This document shows, piece after piece, positions 20,515 to 30,345 of a stretch of DNA of 64,000 nucleotides. How positions within the stretch are numbered: position 1 is the stretch's first letter; each line of letters opens with the position of its first letter. The stretch lies in assembly GCA_030433805.1 (NCBI GenBank), contig JARUXA010000003.1:124001-188000 (forward strand). Reading direction: 5' to 3'. Below the pieces are notes generated by a model. The model did not search any database. It was given only the letters and a program-made list of their open reading frames with translations, and had not been told where the DNA came from. This DNA is from Sphingomonas sp. PsM26 (GTDB taxonomy: Bacteria; Pseudomonadota; Alphaproteobacteria; Sphingomonadales; Sphingomonadaceae). The position numbers were made by a program, and so were the translations under genes.

Positions 20515-21969
20515 GTGACATACGATCTTCTCATCGTCGGCGGCGGTATCAACGGTTGCGCGATCGCGCGCGAAGCGAGCCTGCTCGGCCTCAAGGTCCT
20601 GCTGCTCGAACGCGACGATCTCGCCGCGCATACCTCCTCGGCATCGACCAAGCTGATCCACGGCGGGCTTCGCTATCTCGAATATTACGAGTTCAAGCTC
20701 GTCGCCGAGGCTTTGCGCGAACGCGAACGACTGGTGAAGGCGGCGCCGCACATCATCCACCCGCTCCGTTTCGTGCTTCCGCACGAAAATGCGGTGCGGC
20801 CGTGGTGGATGGTCCGACTGGGCCTGTATCTGTACGATTTCCTTGGCGGCAAGATGACGCTGGCGCGCTCGCGCGGGCTCCGCAAAGGCGACGCGGCGTT
20901 CGTGGCCCCGCTCAAGGCCGCGTCAAAAGGCTTCGTCTATTCCGACGCGTTCGTAGACGATTCCCGGCTTACCGTGCTCAACGCGATGGATGCCGCCGCC
21001 AATGGCGCGGACATCCGTGTCGGAGTCGCGCTCGACTCGGCACGGCGGGACGAAGCTGTATGGCAGGCGTACCTGTCCGACGGCAGCAGCGTCGCGGCGC
21101 GCGGAATGGTCAATGCGGCGGGGCCGTGGGTCTCGCAACTGCTTGGCCGCCTCGGCGTCAACGCCGCCTCGGGCGTGCGCTTGGTCAAGGGCAGCCATAT
21201 CGTCGTCCCGCGGCTGTATGACGGCGACCACGCCTATATCCTGCAACAGCCCGATCGGCGGATCGTGTTTGCGATCCCCTATCAGGACGGCTTCACCGAA
21301 ATCGGCACCACCGACGTCCCGGTCGACGCGCCAGAAGACGCCGTGATCGATCAGGACGAGATCGCCTATCTGTGCGAAGCGGCGAACCGCCACTTCACGC
21401 GGCAGATCACCCCCGCGGACGTCACCTCCACCTGGTCGGGGGTCCGCCCACTATACGACGACGGCGCAAGCGAAGCGAAGGCGGTGACGCGTGATTACGT
21501 GCTGGAGCTCGACACGAACGGCCCCACGCTCCTATCGATCTTCGGCGGTAAGATCACGACCGCACGGCATCTGGCGGAGGAAGCACTCGAGAAGCTAGCT
21601 ACGCCGATGGGCTTCAGCGCGTATCCTGTCACGCGCGCGCGCGCGTTTCCCGGCGGTGCAATCCCCGCCTTCCCGCAATATGTCGCCCAAGTCTGCGCGA
21701 CCTGGCCTTTTCTCGGCGCGGCCCGCGCGGAGCGGATGGCGCATGCCTATGGATCGATGCTTCCGGATATGTTGCAGGACGTCAAAAGTGCCGAGGATCT
21801 GGGCCAGGACCTCGGCGGGGGTGTGAGCGAAGTCGAAGCGCGGTGGTTGCGCACCCGCGAATGGGCCCGGAGCGCGGAAGACGTGCTGTCGCGGCGCTCC
21901 AAGATCGGCCTGCACCTGAGCGAGACCGAACGAAGCGCGTTCGAGGCTGCGTGGGACGCGCTTGCCTGA
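20515..21969 (+). CDS. glpD: Glycerol-3-phosphate dehydrogenase, FAD-dependent
   Basis: Oxidises sn-glycerol 3-phosphate to dihydroxyacetone phosphate at the inner membrane and passes electrons to quinone. The 484-residue protein has the N-terminal FAD motif DLLIVGGGINGCAIAREASL, then SSASTKLIHGGLRYLEYYEF and the late motif STWSGVRPLYDD, both typical of GlpD. The GTG at 20515 is chosen because AGGA lies five bases upstream; a GTG at 20497 has no site. No glpK or glpF is nearby. Confidence 0.93.
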   Translation: MTYDLLIVGGGINGCAIAREASLLGLKVLLLERDDLAAHTSSASTKLIHGGLRYLEYYEFKLVAEALRERERLVKAAPHIIHPLRFVLPHENAVRPWWMVRLGLYLYDFLGGKMTLARSRGLRKGDAAFVAPLKAASKGFVYSDAFVDDSRLTVLNAMDAAANGADIRVGVALDSARRDEAVWQAYLSDGSSVAARGMVNAAGPWVSQLLGRLGVNAASGVRLVKGSHIVVPRLYDGDHAYILQQPDRRIVFAIPYQDGFTEIGTTDVPVDAPEDAVIDQDEIAYLCEAANRHFTRQITPADVTSTWSGVRPLYDDGASEAKAVTRDYVLELDTNGPTLLSIFGGKITTARHLAEEALEKLATPMGFSAYPVTRARAFPGGAIPAFPQYVAQVCATWPFLGAARAERMAHAYGSMLPDMLQDVKSAEDLGQDLGGGVSEVEARWLRTREWARSAEDVLSRRSKIGLHLSETERSAFEAAWDALA

Positions 21970-22014
21970 CCCCGTAGCTGGCGGTCGGGCGAGCATCCTC
22001 CTAGGAGGACGCCA

Positions 22015-22953
22015 ATGACGTCCCCTGCCCCCAGCAAGCACATTCCTCGCGACATCCTGCGCACACCCGACCGTATTCTTGCCGCGATCGGGATGCGGCT
22101 CGTGTCGGTCATGCTGTTCGCCATTATGAACGTCGTCATCAAGCTGGCCGAACAACATGGTGCCGCGCTGGGCGAAATTCTCTTCTTCCGCCAATTGGGG
22201 GCATCCGTTCTGGTCGGCAGCATTGTGCTCGCCGGCCCCGGCTGGCGTTCGGTCGCGACGCAGAAGATCGGGGCACATATCTCGCGCGCCGTTCTGGGTC
22301 TGGTGGCGATGGCGTTCACCTTCACGACGATCGTCACGCTGCCGCTCGCCGAGGCGACAACGCTCGGCTTCACGATGCCGATCTTCGCGACGATACTGGG
22401 TGCGCTCATCCTCCACGAGCCGACCGGCTGGCACCGGTGGATTGCCGTCGTAACCGGATTCGTCGGCGTGCTGATCATCGCGCAACCCGGCACCGGCCAT
22501 TTTCCGCTCTGGGGCGCGGTAACGGGACTGCTCGGCGCGCTGGGGACCGCGGGCGTGTCGATCCTGCTGCGCCAGATCACCCGGACCGAAAGCGCGATGA
22601 CGGTCGTCTTCTGGTTCTCGACCCTGTCGTTGCTGCCGCTCGGCCTGATCTACGTGTTCGTCGCGCGCAGTCATTCCGCCGACGTCTGGCTGTTGCTCGC
22701 GGGCGTGGGTTTGATCGGCGGCATCGCGCAGCTGGCGATGACGAGCGCGCTCGGCTGGGGGCCGGTGTCGGTTGTGGTGCCGATGGACTATTCGTCGCTG
22801 CTCTGGGCGACGCTGTTCGGCTGGCTGATCTTCGGAACGCTCCCCGCCGCCGCCCTGTGGATCGGCGCACCCGTCATCGTCGCGAGCGGCCTTTACATTC
22901 TGTGGCGCGAACGCGTTCGCCACGTCAAACGCGCGCTCGAAGAAGTGCAGTAA
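22015..22953 (+). CDS. EamA/DMT-family membrane transporter
   Basis: The 312-residue protein has ten hydrophobic segments arranged as two EamA repeats, the first containing FFRQLGASVLVG and ATTLGFTMPIFATILGALIL, the second ending PMDYSSLLWATLFGW. Family members export amino acids, metabolites or nucleotide precursors; the substrate cannot be told. AGGAGG lies eight bases before the ATG, the clearest ribosome binding site in this part. It follows glpD by 45 bp and converges with the DUF938 gene, 4 bp away. Confidence 0.9.
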   Translation: MTSPAPSKHIPRDILRTPDRILAAIGMRLVSVMLFAIMNVVIKLAEQHGAALGEILFFRQLGASVLVGSIVLAGPGWRSVATQKIGAHISRAVLGLVAMAFTFTTIVTLPLAEATTLGFTMPIFATILGALILHEPTGWHRWIAVVTGFVGVLIIAQPGTGHFPLWGAVTGLLGALGTAGVSILLRQITRTESAMTVVFWFSTLSLLPLGLIYVFVARSHSADVWLLLAGVGLIGGIAQLAMTSALGWGPVSVVVPMDYSSLLWATLFGWLIFGTLPAAALWIGAPVIVASGLYILWRERVRHVKRALEEVQ

Positions 22954-22957
22954 CGCG

Positions 22958-23590
22958 TTACCCGGCGCGGAACACGAGCATCAGATTGTTCGCGGGCATC
23001 TCGATCAACTGGTCGCGCGCGAAGCCGTGCCCCGCCGCGATACGCTCGATCGATTCGACCTGACGCAATCCCCAGCGCGGATCGCGCGCGCGCAGCGTCT
23101 CGTCGAAGGCGGTATTGCTCGGTGCGGGCGGCACGTCGGTCTGCAGGAACGGGCCGTACAGGATCAGCGGCGCGCCCGGTGTCAGCAGCTTAGCCGCACC
23201 CGCCAGCAAACCGAGCGTGGCGTTCCACGGGCTGATATGGACCATGTTGATGCACAGTAGCGCATCCACCCGCGCGATCGGCCAATCGCTCGTGCTCGCG
23301 TCGAGCGCGAGCGGCGGCGCGACGTTGACGATTCCGTCGCACCATGCCGCGATCGATACCAGCGCGTCCGGATCCGGATCGCTCGGTTGCCAGTCGAGTG
23401 CTGGAAACTCCTCCGCGAAATAGGCGACGTGTTCGCCCGACCCGCTCGCGACTTCCAGCACCGTTCCGCTGCGCGGCAGATGCTCGCGCAGCACGTCCGC
23501 GATCGCCATGCGGTTGCGCAGCGTGGCAGGCGCGTGGCGTCGTGCCTCGCTGCCCGCCTCCCCGGGGATCCAGGGCCCCGACCCGGTCAT
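22958..23590 (-). CDS. DUF938 SAM-methyltransferase-like protein, repeat-derived N-terminus
   Basis: The 210-residue protein matches DUF938: ARRHAPATLRNR, then LEVASGSGEHVAYFAEEFPA (SAM-binding glycine motif) and LLCINMVHISPWNATLGLL. Reaction unknown. The first 14 residues (MTGSGPWIPGEAGS) do not look like the family, and their DNA (GGCCCTGGATCCCCGGGG) looks like one arm of the interspersed palindromes of this genome, so the start codon may come from a repeat. It lies 16 bp after gcvPB and may be the last gene of that operon. Confidence 0.85.
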   Translation of the reverse strand: MTGSGPWIPGEAGSEARRHAPATLRNRMAIADVLREHLPRSGTVLEVASGSGEHVAYFAEEFPALDWQPSDPDPDALVSIAAWCDGIVNVAPPLALDASTSDWPIARVDALLCINMVHISPWNATLGLLAGAAKLLTPGAPLILYGPFLQTDVPPAPSNTAFDETLRARDPRWGLRQVESIERIAAGHGFARDQLIEMPANNLMLVFRAG

Positions 23591-23606
23591 GCCGGACGCC
23601 GCACGA

Positions 23607-25268
23607 TCATTCCGCTGCTTCCGCCAGCGGTCGGTCCTTCCATACCAGCACCGGCTTGCGTGCGGCGAGCGTCTCGTCGAGGCGGCTTCGCGGCGCGAAA
23701 TGCGGCGCGCTCTTCAGGCTGACGTCGCCCGCCTTCGCCCGCTCCGCGACCGAGCGCAGCGCGGCAACGAACTGGTCGATCGCGGCCTTCGATTCGGTCT
23801 CGGTCGGCTCGATCAGCATCGCGCCGTGGACGACCAGCGGGAAGTACATCGTCATCGGATGGAATCCCTCGTCGATCAGCCCCTTGGCAATATCGATCGT
23901 CGAGAAACCGGTCGCCAGACCATTATCCGAGAACAATGCCTCATGCATGCACGGCCCCGACGCTCCGAACGGCGCGTCGAGCGTCTGGTCGAGGCTGCGC
24001 AGGATGTAGTTCGCGTTGAGCACCGCATCCTCGGCGACTTGCCGCAGGCCATCCGCGCCGTGGCTGAGAATGTAGGTCAATGCCCGCGTAAACATGCCCA
24101 TCTGGCCATGAAACGCGACCATCCGGCCGAACGCGTGCGGGTGGTCGTCGCCCGCGGTCTCTTCCTCGATCAGTGCGAAATGGCCATCCGCCTGCTTGGC
24201 GACGAACGGCAGCGGGCCGAACGGCGACAGCGCCTCCGACAGAACGACCGGGCCCGAACCAGGTCCGCCGCCGCCATGCGGGGTCGAGAAGGTCTTGTGC
24301 AGGTTGATGTGCATTGCATCGATGCCGAGATCCCCCGGCCGCACGCGCCCGACGATCGCGTTGAAGTTCGCGCCGTCGCAATAGACGTAGCCGCCCGCCG
24401 CATGGACCGCGTCCGAGATCGTGCGCATGTCGCGCTCGAACAGGCCGCAGGTGTTGGGGTTGGTGATCATCACCCCCGCCACGTCCGGCCCGAGCCGCGC
24501 GATCAACGCCGCCGTGTCGACACGGCCTTCGGCGGTCGCCGGGATATCCTCGACCTGATAGCCCGCGAACGCCGCGGTCGCGGGGTTGGTGCCGTGCGCG
24601 CTTTCGGGAACGAGGATGATCTTGCGATGCCCCTCGCCCTTGGCTTCCAACGCAGCGCGAATCGCCAGCACGCCGCACAATTCGCCATGCGCGCCTGCCT
24701 TGGGGCTCATCGCGACGCCGTGCATGCCGGTCAGCGTGATCAGCCAGGTGGCGAGCTCATGGATAACGCCGAGCGCGCCCTGCACGCTGTCGACCGGCTG
24801 GAGCGGGTGGATATCTGCGAACCCGGGGAGCCGCGCCATCTTCTCGTTGAGCCGCGGATTGTGCTTCATCGTGCACGAGCCGAGCGGGAAGAAGCCGAGG
24901 TCGATCCCGTAATTCTGGCGGGAGAGACGGGTGTAGTGGCGCACGGTCTCGGGCTCGGACAGGCCGGGGAGACCGATCGGGGTGGTGCGGAACAGACCGG
25001 CGAGGCGATCCGCGCTCCCCTCCCCTTCAGGGGGGGGGCTGGGGGTGGGGGAGGTCTCACCGAGACCAGCGCCTGGTACGGCCCCACCCCAACCCCTCCC
25101 CTGAAGGGGAGGGGCTTCAGAAAAATCTACCCCGGTCGTCCCTGCATCACCAATCTCGAAGATCAACGCCTCTTCAAGCATCAGCCCCTTGTTGCCGGTA
25201 ACCGTCGGGGACGCTTTGCCCCCGGAAACGGGCGCTTCGGGGCGCCATCCGCTTGCGTTGATGCTCAT
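23607..25268 (-). CDS. gcvPB: Glycine dehydrogenase (decarboxylating) subunit 2 with in-frame repeat insert
   Basis: Second half of the split P-protein; with GcvPA it decarboxylates glycine and loads the aminomethyl group on GcvH. The 553-residue protein has [17 protein letters not shown] and the PLP-lysine motif [19 protein letters not shown]. Between GVDFSE (about residue 51) and DRLAGLFR (about 87) it carries roughly 35 extra residues rich in Pro, Gly and Glu. They are encoded by a palindromic repeat (25016-25115), in frame and before [10 protein letters not shown]. The ATG overlaps the gcvPA stop by four bases. Confidence 0.95.
   Translation of the reverse strand: MSINASGWRPEAPVSGGKASPTVTGNKGLMLEEALIFEIGDAGTTGVDFSEAPPLQGRGWGGAVPGAGLGETSPTPSPPPEGEGSADRLAGLFRTTPIGLPGLSEPETVRHYTRLSRQNYGIDLGFFPLGSCTMKHNPRLNEKMARLPGFADIHPLQPVDSVQGALGVIHELATWLITLTGMHGVAMSPKAGAHGELCGVLAIRAALEAKGEGHRKIILVPESAHGTNPATAAFAGYQVEDIPATAEGRVDTAALIARLGPDVAGVMITNPNTCGLFERDMRTISDAVHAAGGYVYCDGANFNAIVGRVRPGDLGIDAMHINLHKTFSTPHGGGGPGSGPVVLSEALSPFGPLPFVAKQADGHFALIEEETAGDDHPHAFGRMVAFHGQMGMFTRALTYILSHGADGLRQVAEDAVLNANYILRSLDQTLDAPFGASGPCMHEALFSDNGLATGFSTIDIAKGLIDEGFHPMTMYFPLVVHGAMLIEPTETESKAAIDQFVAALRSVAERAKAGDVSLKSAPHFAPRSRLDETLAARKPVLVWKDRPLAEAAE
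25016..25115. repeat. Palindromic repeat family A, inside gcvPB
   Basis: Left arm CTCCCCTCCCCTTCAGGGGG, then CTGGGGGTGGGG; right arm CCCCACCCCAACCCCTCCCC, then TGAAGGGGAGGGGC. Each arm folds on itself and the two arms are inverted copies. Related copies lie at 26635-26737 and 46238-46388. This one is translated. Confidence 0.9.
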
Positions 25269-26623
25269 GCCAGGATCTCCTCGAGCGCTGCCGCCAGCGT
25301 TTCCACATCTTCTGCCGACGTCGTCTCGGTCACTGCGACGACGAGCCCGTTGGCGAGACCGTCCTCACCCGGATACAGCCGCCCGAGCGACACGCCCGCC
25401 AGGATGCCGCGATCCGCCAGCGTCCGCACGACCGGGCGCGCCTCGACCGGCAGCTTGAGCGTGAATTCGTTGAAGAACGCAGGCGTGACCAGTTCGACGC
25501 CGGCGACCTTGCTCAACCGCTCCGCCGCCGCGACCGCGCCCAGATGGTTGATCTGCGCCAGCGTCCGCAGCCCCTTCTCACCCAGCAACGTCATGTGGAT
25601 CGAGAAGGCCAGCGCGCACAGACCCGAGTTGGTGCAGATGTTCGACGTCGCCTTTTCGCGCCGGATATGCTGCTCGCGCGTCGACAGCGTCAGCACGAAG
25701 CCGCGCCGTCCATCCGCGTCCAGCGTCTCGCCGCAGAGGCGACCCGGCATCTGGCGGACGTATTTGTCCTTGCACCCGAACAGCCCGACATAGGGCCCAC
25801 CGAACTGCAACCCGACGCCGAGCGACTGCCCCTCGCCGACGACGATATCCGCGTCCATCTCCCCCGGCGACTTGATCGCGCCCAGCGCGACCGGCTCGGT
25901 CACGACCGCGATCAGCAGCGCCTTGTTGGCATGGCACGCATCCGCCAGCGGCGTGAGGTCCGCGATCCGCCCGAGAATGTCGGGATATTGCACGACGACG
26001 CACGACGTATCCTTGTCGATCGCGCCGATCAGCGTCTCGAGATCGGTCTCGGCGCTGAGCGTCGGCGTGGCGGTTTCGAGCAGGTCGCCCGTGAACTTGG
26101 CCATCGTCTTCGCGACCGAGACATAATGCGGGTGCAGCCCCGACGACAGGATCGCCTTGCCGCGCTTGGTGATGCGCCGCGCCATGCCGATCGCTTCCCA
26201 GCATGCGGTCGAGCCGTCGTACATCGACGCGTTCGCCACATCGGTGCCGAGCAGCCGCGCGACTTGCGTCTGGAACTCGAACAGCATCTGCAGCGTGCCC
26301 TGCGCGATCTCTGGCTGGTACGGCGTATAGGCGGTGAGGAACTCGCCGCGCTGGATCAGGTGATCGACCGAGGCGGGAACATGATGCTTGTACGCGCCGC
26401 AGCCGAGGAAGAACGGCGCTTCCCCCGCGGTCAGGTTCTTGCGCGCAAGGGCGGTCATGTGGCGTTCGACCGCCATTTCGCTCGCGTGCATCGGCAGGCC
26501 GTGGATCGGCCCGTCGAGCCGTGCGGCTTCGGGCACGTCGACGAACAGATCGTCGATCGTCGCCACGCCGATCACGCCGAGCATCGCGTCGCGGTCAGGC
26601 TGAGTCAGGGGCAGATAGCGCAT
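25265..26623 (-). CDS. gcvPA: Glycine dehydrogenase (decarboxylating) subunit 1
   Basis: First half of the split P-protein. The 452-residue protein starts [20 protein letters not shown] and has [35 protein letters not shown], and [20 protein letters not shown], all diagnostic. A frame extending to 26713 would add 30 residues translated from a repeat and is rejected. The ribosome binding GGAG before 26623 directly abuts the G-rich end of that repeat. It ends in a four-base overlap with gcvPB. Confidence 0.96.
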   Translation of the reverse strand: MRYLPLTQPDRDAMLGVIGVATIDDLFVDVPEAARLDGPIHGLPMHASEMAVERHMTALARKNLTAGEAPFFLGCGAYKHHVPASVDHLIQRGEFLTAYTPYQPEIAQGTLQMLFEFQTQVARLLGTDVANASMYDGSTACWEAIGMARRITKRGKAILSSGLHPHYVSVAKTMAKFTGDLLETATPTLSAETDLETLIGAIDKDTSCVVVQYPDILGRIADLTPLADACHANKALLIAVVTEPVALGAIKSPGEMDADIVVGEGQSLGVGLQFGGPYVGLFGCKDKYVRQMPGRLCGETLDADGRRGFVLTLSTREQHIRREKATSNICTNSGLCALAFSIHMTLLGEKGLRTLAQINHLGAVAAAERLSKVAGVELVTPAFFNEFTLKLPVEARPVVRTLADRGILAGVSLGRLYPGEDGLANGLVVAVTETTSAEDVETLAAALEEILA

Positions 26624-26634
26624 TTCCGAAATCT

Positions 26635-26737
26635 CCCCCCTCCCCTTCAGGGGGAGGGGCCGGGGGTGGGGCCGTACCACGAGTGGAGCGCCCGCGGAGA
26701 GGCCCCACCCCAACCCCTCCCCTGAAGGGGAGGGGCC
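26635..26737. repeat. Palindromic repeat family A, gcvH-gcvPA spacer
   Basis: Left part CCCTCCCCTTCAGGGGGAGG and right part CCCTCCCCTGAAGGGGAGGG with GGGGGTGGGG and CCCCACCCC inside, matching the gcvPB copy. It fills nearly the whole 122-bp gap and could form a large hairpin in the gcv mRNA. Confidence 0.9.
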
Positions 26738-26745
26738 AGTTCAGA

Positions 26746-27117
26746 TCACAGCTTCTCGACGAACGCCTTGTATGCGATCTCGTCCATCAGCGCGTTGAGC
26801 TCGTCGGCGTCGCTGAGCGTCAGTTTGAAGAACCAGCCTTCCGCCTCAGGATCCTCGTTGACCAGCCCGGGCGTGTCGCCGAGCGCGGCGTTGCCCTCGA
26901 TCACCGTGCCCGACACCGGCGAATAGACGTCGGACGCAGCCTTGACCGATTCGACCACGGCAGCTTCGTCGCCCTTGGCGAGCTCCTTGCCCTCTTCGGG
27001 CACGTCGACGAACACGATGTCGCCGAGCTGGCTCTGCGCATATTCGGTAATGCCGACGATGCCGACGTCACCATCGACATCGACCCATTCATGATCTTCG
27101 GTAAAATAACGGCTCAT
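26746..27117 (-). CDS. gcvH: Glycine cleavage system H protein
   Basis: Lipoyl carrier that shuttles the aminomethyl group between P, T and L proteins. The 123-residue protein starts [20 protein letters not shown] and has the lipoylation site [19 protein letters not shown] with Lys59. The ATG shares its first base with the last base of the gcvT stop codon. Confidence 0.97.
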   Translation of the reverse strand: MSRYFTEDHEWVDVDGDVGIVGITEYAQSQLGDIVFVDVPEEGKELAKGDEAAVVESVKAASDVYSPVSGTVIEGNAALGDTPGLVNEDPEAEGWFFKLTLSDADELNALMDEIAYKAFVEKL

Positions 27118-28289
27118 CACTTGCCTCCGGTTCGGACATAGCGGTGGGGGATAAACGGCATCGCGGTGACGGTCGCCTGATGGACCTTGCCGCGCTGCGC
27201 GAGTTGAATCGTGGTGCCCGCAACCGCTAGCGCGGTGGGCACATAGGCCATGGCGATCGGCGCACCGACGCTCGGCGCGAACCCGCCCGAGGTGACGCGG
27301 CCGACTTCCGAACCCTGATCGTCGAGCACCGCCGCACCTTCACGAACGGGCTGGCGCCCTTCGACCAGCAGGCCGACACGCTTGATGATCGCACCCGACT
27401 CGCGCTCGGCGAGAATGCGCGGCGCGCCCATGAAGTCGCCCGCCTCGCGGCGGCGCTTAGACAGCGCGAACCCGAGGTCGGCCTGGACCGGCGTCGTCTC
27501 GGGGTCGAGATCATGCCCATAGAGCGGCAAGCCCGCTTCGAGCCGCAGCGAATCGCGTGCGCCGAGACCGATCGGCTTGACCTCGGGCTCGGCGGTCAGT
27601 GCGTCGGCAAGCGCCTCGACGTTCTCCGCAGGCACCGAAATTTCGAACCCGTCCTCGCCGGTATAGCCCGAGCGGCTGATCCACAGCGGCACGCCGTTCC
27701 ACTCGAACGCGCCTGCGGTCATGAACACCAACGCTTCGACGCCCGGTACCAACCGCGCCAGCGCGTCGACCGCCTTCGGCCCCTGCAACGCGAGCAGCGC
27801 CTGGTCTTCCATATGGTTGAGCGCGATCCCGTCGGGCAGATATTCGAGCAGATGCGCGATATCGTCGATCTTGGTCGCGCCGTTGACGACCATGTAATAG
27901 CCCTGGATGTCGAACGGGTTGGCGTCCGGCAGATGCGTGACCATCAGATCGTCGAGGATACCGCCATCCTCCGACAGCAGCAGCGAATAGCGCTGCTTGC
28001 CCTCCCCCAGACCGGCGACATCGGCCGGCAGCACAGCTTCGAGCGCCGCGACAACGTCTGCGCCCTCTTCCGAGCGGAACAGGAGTTGGCCCATGTGGCT
28101 GACGTCGAACAGCCCGGCCGATTCGCGCACCCACAGATGCTCCGCCATGATGCCTTCATATTGAACGGGCATTTCGTAGCCCGCGAACGGCACCATCCGG
28201 CCACCCCGCGCGCGATGCCACGCATCGAGCGGGAGTTGCTCGATCGCAATCTCGTCGGCTTCGGTCTCGTATGGGTCGAGGTCGCTCAT
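27117..28289 (-). CDS. gcvT: Glycine cleavage system T protein (aminomethyltransferase)
   Basis: Transfers the methylene group from GcvH to tetrahydrofolate with release of ammonia. The 390-residue protein has [36 protein letters not shown] and [16 protein letters not shown], all typical of GcvT. It is longer than the E. coli protein at the N-terminus (about 35 residues). The start at 28289 has GGAAG seven bases upstream; longer starts run into the riboswitch leader. It is the first gene of the operon, directly behind a tandem glycine riboswitch. Confidence 0.96.
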   Translation of the reverse strand: MSDLDPYETEADEIAIEQLPLDAWHRARGGRMVPFAGYEMPVQYEGIMAEHLWVRESAGLFDVSHMGQLLFRSEEGADVVAALEAVLPADVAGLGEGKQRYSLLLSEDGGILDDLMVTHLPDANPFDIQGYYMVVNGATKIDDIAHLLEYLPDGIALNHMEDQALLALQGPKAVDALARLVPGVEALVFMTAGAFEWNGVPLWISRSGYTGEDGFEISVPAENVEALADALTAEPEVKPIGLGARDSLRLEAGLPLYGHDLDPETTPVQADLGFALSKRRREAGDFMGAPRILAERESGAIIKRVGLLVEGRQPVREGAAVLDDQGSEVGRVTSGGFAPSVGAPIAMAYVPTALAVAGTTIQLAQRGKVHQATVTAMPFIPHRYVRTGGK

Positions 28290-28349
28290 GTTGGTCTTCC
28301 GCAAGAGGTCAACGGCGCGCCATGGCGCCGGAACGCCGTGATGTGCCGC

Positions 28350-28540
28350 CCCCTCTGTCACGGAACCTGAGAGCTTTCACGGAACCACATGGTCCGCTTA
28401 CCCCTTCGGTGGCGCTCGCCCACAGGGCAGCGCGCTTTCCAGAGTGTCGATTCGATCCGCGCGGTCCGGTTGCCTGAGAGATTCCGGGGCGGTTGCTCCT
28501 TCGGCGGTCCGAGTTACCCCGGACGCTCTCCCGCGCGTAC
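28350..28540 (-). promoter_or_regulatory. Tandem glycine riboswitch upstream of gcvT
   Basis: Read on the minus strand there are two glycine aptamers. The first has GGGAGAGCG, CGCCGAAGGAGCAACC and CTCTCAGGCAACCGGACCG; the second has TGGAAAGC, ACCGAAGGGGTAAGCG and CTCTCAGGTTCCGTGACAG. The paired architecture and spacing before gcvT match gcv-operon riboswitches that switch on glycine cleavage when glycine is plentiful. I see no U-rich terminator between aptamer 2 and gcvT, so control may act on translation. A possible -35 TTGACT lies at 28594-28599. Confidence 0.93.
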
Positions 28541-28542
28541 CC

Positions 28543-28560
28543 TTGACGGTTGCCCGTCAA
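28543..28560 (-). promoter_or_regulatory. Hairpin at the riboswitch 5' boundary
   Basis: TTGACGG and CCGTCAA pair perfectly over seven bp around a four-base loop, immediately before the first glycine aptamer. It may stabilise the leader. Confidence 0.5.
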
Positions 28561-28608
28561 CGACGCGGCCGGTTTGCCGCGCCGCAACAGGCAAGTCAAC
28601 GAGAAGGG

Positions 28609-29265
28609 TCAGCGAGTAGCGTTATATTTAAGCTGTTCGTCAGTCAGCTGGAAGCCGACCAGCGCCTCGAAGCTCGCGCGCAGCACCGCCTGGCGGATTT
28701 CCGGACGGCTCAGCGGGTCGGTCGCGGCGTCTTCGTCGCCGGCCTTACGCTTCTCAGTCAGCTTCTTGCGGACGTCGTCGGGAAGCGTCGCCGCTGCGCG
28801 CGAGACGCTCGCCTCGCCGGTGCCCTGCGCCGATGCGCGTGCCTGCCCGGCATCGAAGTGCAGCGTCACACGACCCACGCGCTTGGCGACGACCGCGGTA
28901 CCGCCCTGCACGACCGTGACGAAATACGGCAGCGTCACGTCGCGTGCGGTCTCGGTATGAACGCGGCGCGCTTCGACCGAGAACGTCAGCTTCGTGAGCA
29001 CGTCGGCGGTCGAATCATCGCAGGTCGAACGGACGTTGGTCAAAACCGCCGTCAAATCGATCGCATTCGCTTCGCGGCTGGCGGGCGGATCGAACATCGT
29101 GACGTCGCCGGTCGCCGCAGGCACGCCGACCGATGGGCACGCATTGCGGACCGCGGTGATGCCGCCCGACGCATCGAGTTCGCCGGTCTTGGCGCACCCA
29201 CCAAGCAGGATCGCACCGCACGCGCTGACCGCGAGAGCGGCAATGGCTGATTTCCGGTTGGTCAC
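28609..29265 (-). CDS. Conserved lipoprotein of unknown function
   Basis: A 218-residue protein from a GTG start: TNRKSAIAALAVSACGAILL followed by GGCAKTGELD, a signal peptide with an LLGGC lipobox. The mature part is mostly beta-rich with an Asp/Thr-rich middle (DLTAVLTNVRSTCDDSTADV) and a basic C-terminal segment (DDVRKKLTEKRKAG). I do not recognise the family. The start is uncertain: an ATG at 29334 has AAAGG upstream but gives a very long n-region. It lies upstream of the gcv riboswitch in the same direction and divergent from ispH. Confidence 0.75.
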   Translation of the reverse strand: MTNRKSAIAALAVSACGAILLGGCAKTGELDASGGITAVRNACPSVGVPAATGDVTMFDPPASREANAIDLTAVLTNVRSTCDDSTADVLTKLTFSVEARRVHTETARDVTLPYFVTVVQGGTAVVAKRVGRVTLHFDAGQARASAQGTGEASVSRAAATLPDDVRKKLTEKRKAGDEDAATDPLSRPEIRQAVLRASFEALVGFQLTDEQLKYNATR

Positions 29266-29382
29266 GGGGGCACGCACCTTATCATGCAAAAGGATGCCGC
29301 CCCGTAAAGCGACGGAACGGACGCCTCGCTTCATAGGAACCGCCTTTCGCGCACGCAAGCAATCGCGTAGGCTCCCTGGGGT

Positions 29383-30342
29383 ATGGGTACCCTCATCGCA
29401 AAGCCGCCGCTCGACCTCGTCATCGCCGCCCCGCGCGGGTTTTGCGCCGGGGTGGACCGGGCAATCCGCATCGTCGAACTGGCGCTCCAGAAATACGGCG
29501 CGCCCGTCTATGTCCGTCACGAGATCGTCCACAACCGCTTCGTGGTCGACATGCTGCGCGACAAGGGCGCGGTGTTCGTCGAGGAACTGGATGCGGTCCC
29601 CGACGGCGTGCCCGTCGTTTTCTCCGCGCACGGTGTGCCTAAGGCGGTGCCCGACAAGGCGACCGAACGCGGCCTGGAGTTTTTCGACGCAACCTGCCCC
29701 CTGGTGTCCAAGGTCCACCGCCAGGCCGAGCGGATGGTCGCGCAGGGACGCCACATCGTGTTCATCGGGCATAGCGGCCACCCCGAGGTGATCGGCACGT
29801 TCGGCCAGGTGCCCGAGGGCGCGATGACGCTGGTCGAGACGGTCGCGGATGCCGAGGCGTATCGCCCGAGCGACCCCGCCAATCTCGCTTTCCTGACCCA
29901 GACCACGCTGTCGATGGACGACACGGCCGACGTCATCGCGGTGCTGACACGCCGTTTCCCCGCGATCCAGGGGCCACCGGGGGAGGACATTTGCTATGCG
30001 ACCTCCAACCGTCAGGCCGCGGTCAAGGCGATCGCGCAGACCTGCGATGCGATGCTGGTGATCGGCGCGCCCAATTCGTCCAATTCGGTCCGGCTCGTCG
30101 AAGTCGCCGAGCGCGAAGGCACCCCAGCCCGCCTGATCCAGCGCGCCGCCGAGCTCGACTGGGCCTTCCTCGAGGGCGTCCGCACGCTCGGGTTGACCGC
30201 CGGGGCGTCCGCGCCCGAGTTGCTGGTGCGCGAACTGGTCGATCGGCTGGCGGAACGCTACGACGTGACCGAACGCGAGGTCGAGACCAAGCGCGAGACG
30301 GTCTCGTTCAAGCTGCCCCGCGGCCTCGAAGTCGCGGCCTGA
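29383..30342 (+). CDS. ispH: 4-hydroxy-3-methylbut-2-enyl diphosphate reductase
   Basis: Last step of the MEP pathway, producing IPP and DMAPP with a 4Fe-4S cluster. The 319-residue protein has the three cluster cysteines in [12 protein letters not shown] (Cys21), [11 protein letters not shown] (Cys105) and [11 protein letters not shown] (Cys204), and the catalytic GHPEVIGT Glu (Glu135). Length is normal. thrB follows after 3 bp and rnhA after that, so the three form one transcription unit. Confidence 0.97.
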   Translation: MGTLIAKPPLDLVIAAPRGFCAGVDRAIRIVELALQKYGAPVYVRHEIVHNRFVVDMLRDKGAVFVEELDAVPDGVPVVFSAHGVPKAVPDKATERGLEFFDATCPLVSKVHRQAERMVAQGRHIVFIGHSGHPEVIGTFGQVPEGAMTLVETVADAEAYRPSDPANLAFLTQTTLSMDDTADVIAVLTRRFPAIQGPPGEDICYATSNRQAAVKAIAQTCDAMLVIGAPNSSNSVRLVEVAEREGTPARLIQRAAELDWAFLEGVRTLGLTAGASAPELLVRELVDRLAERYDVTEREVETKRETVSFKLPRGLEVAA

Positions 30343-30345
30343 ACC

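Noticed and set aside
25016..25115. gcvPB and glyS as pseudogenes disrupted by repeats
   Set aside because: The reading frames are open across the elements, catalytic motifs are intact on both sides and both genes are expected to be needed for growth.
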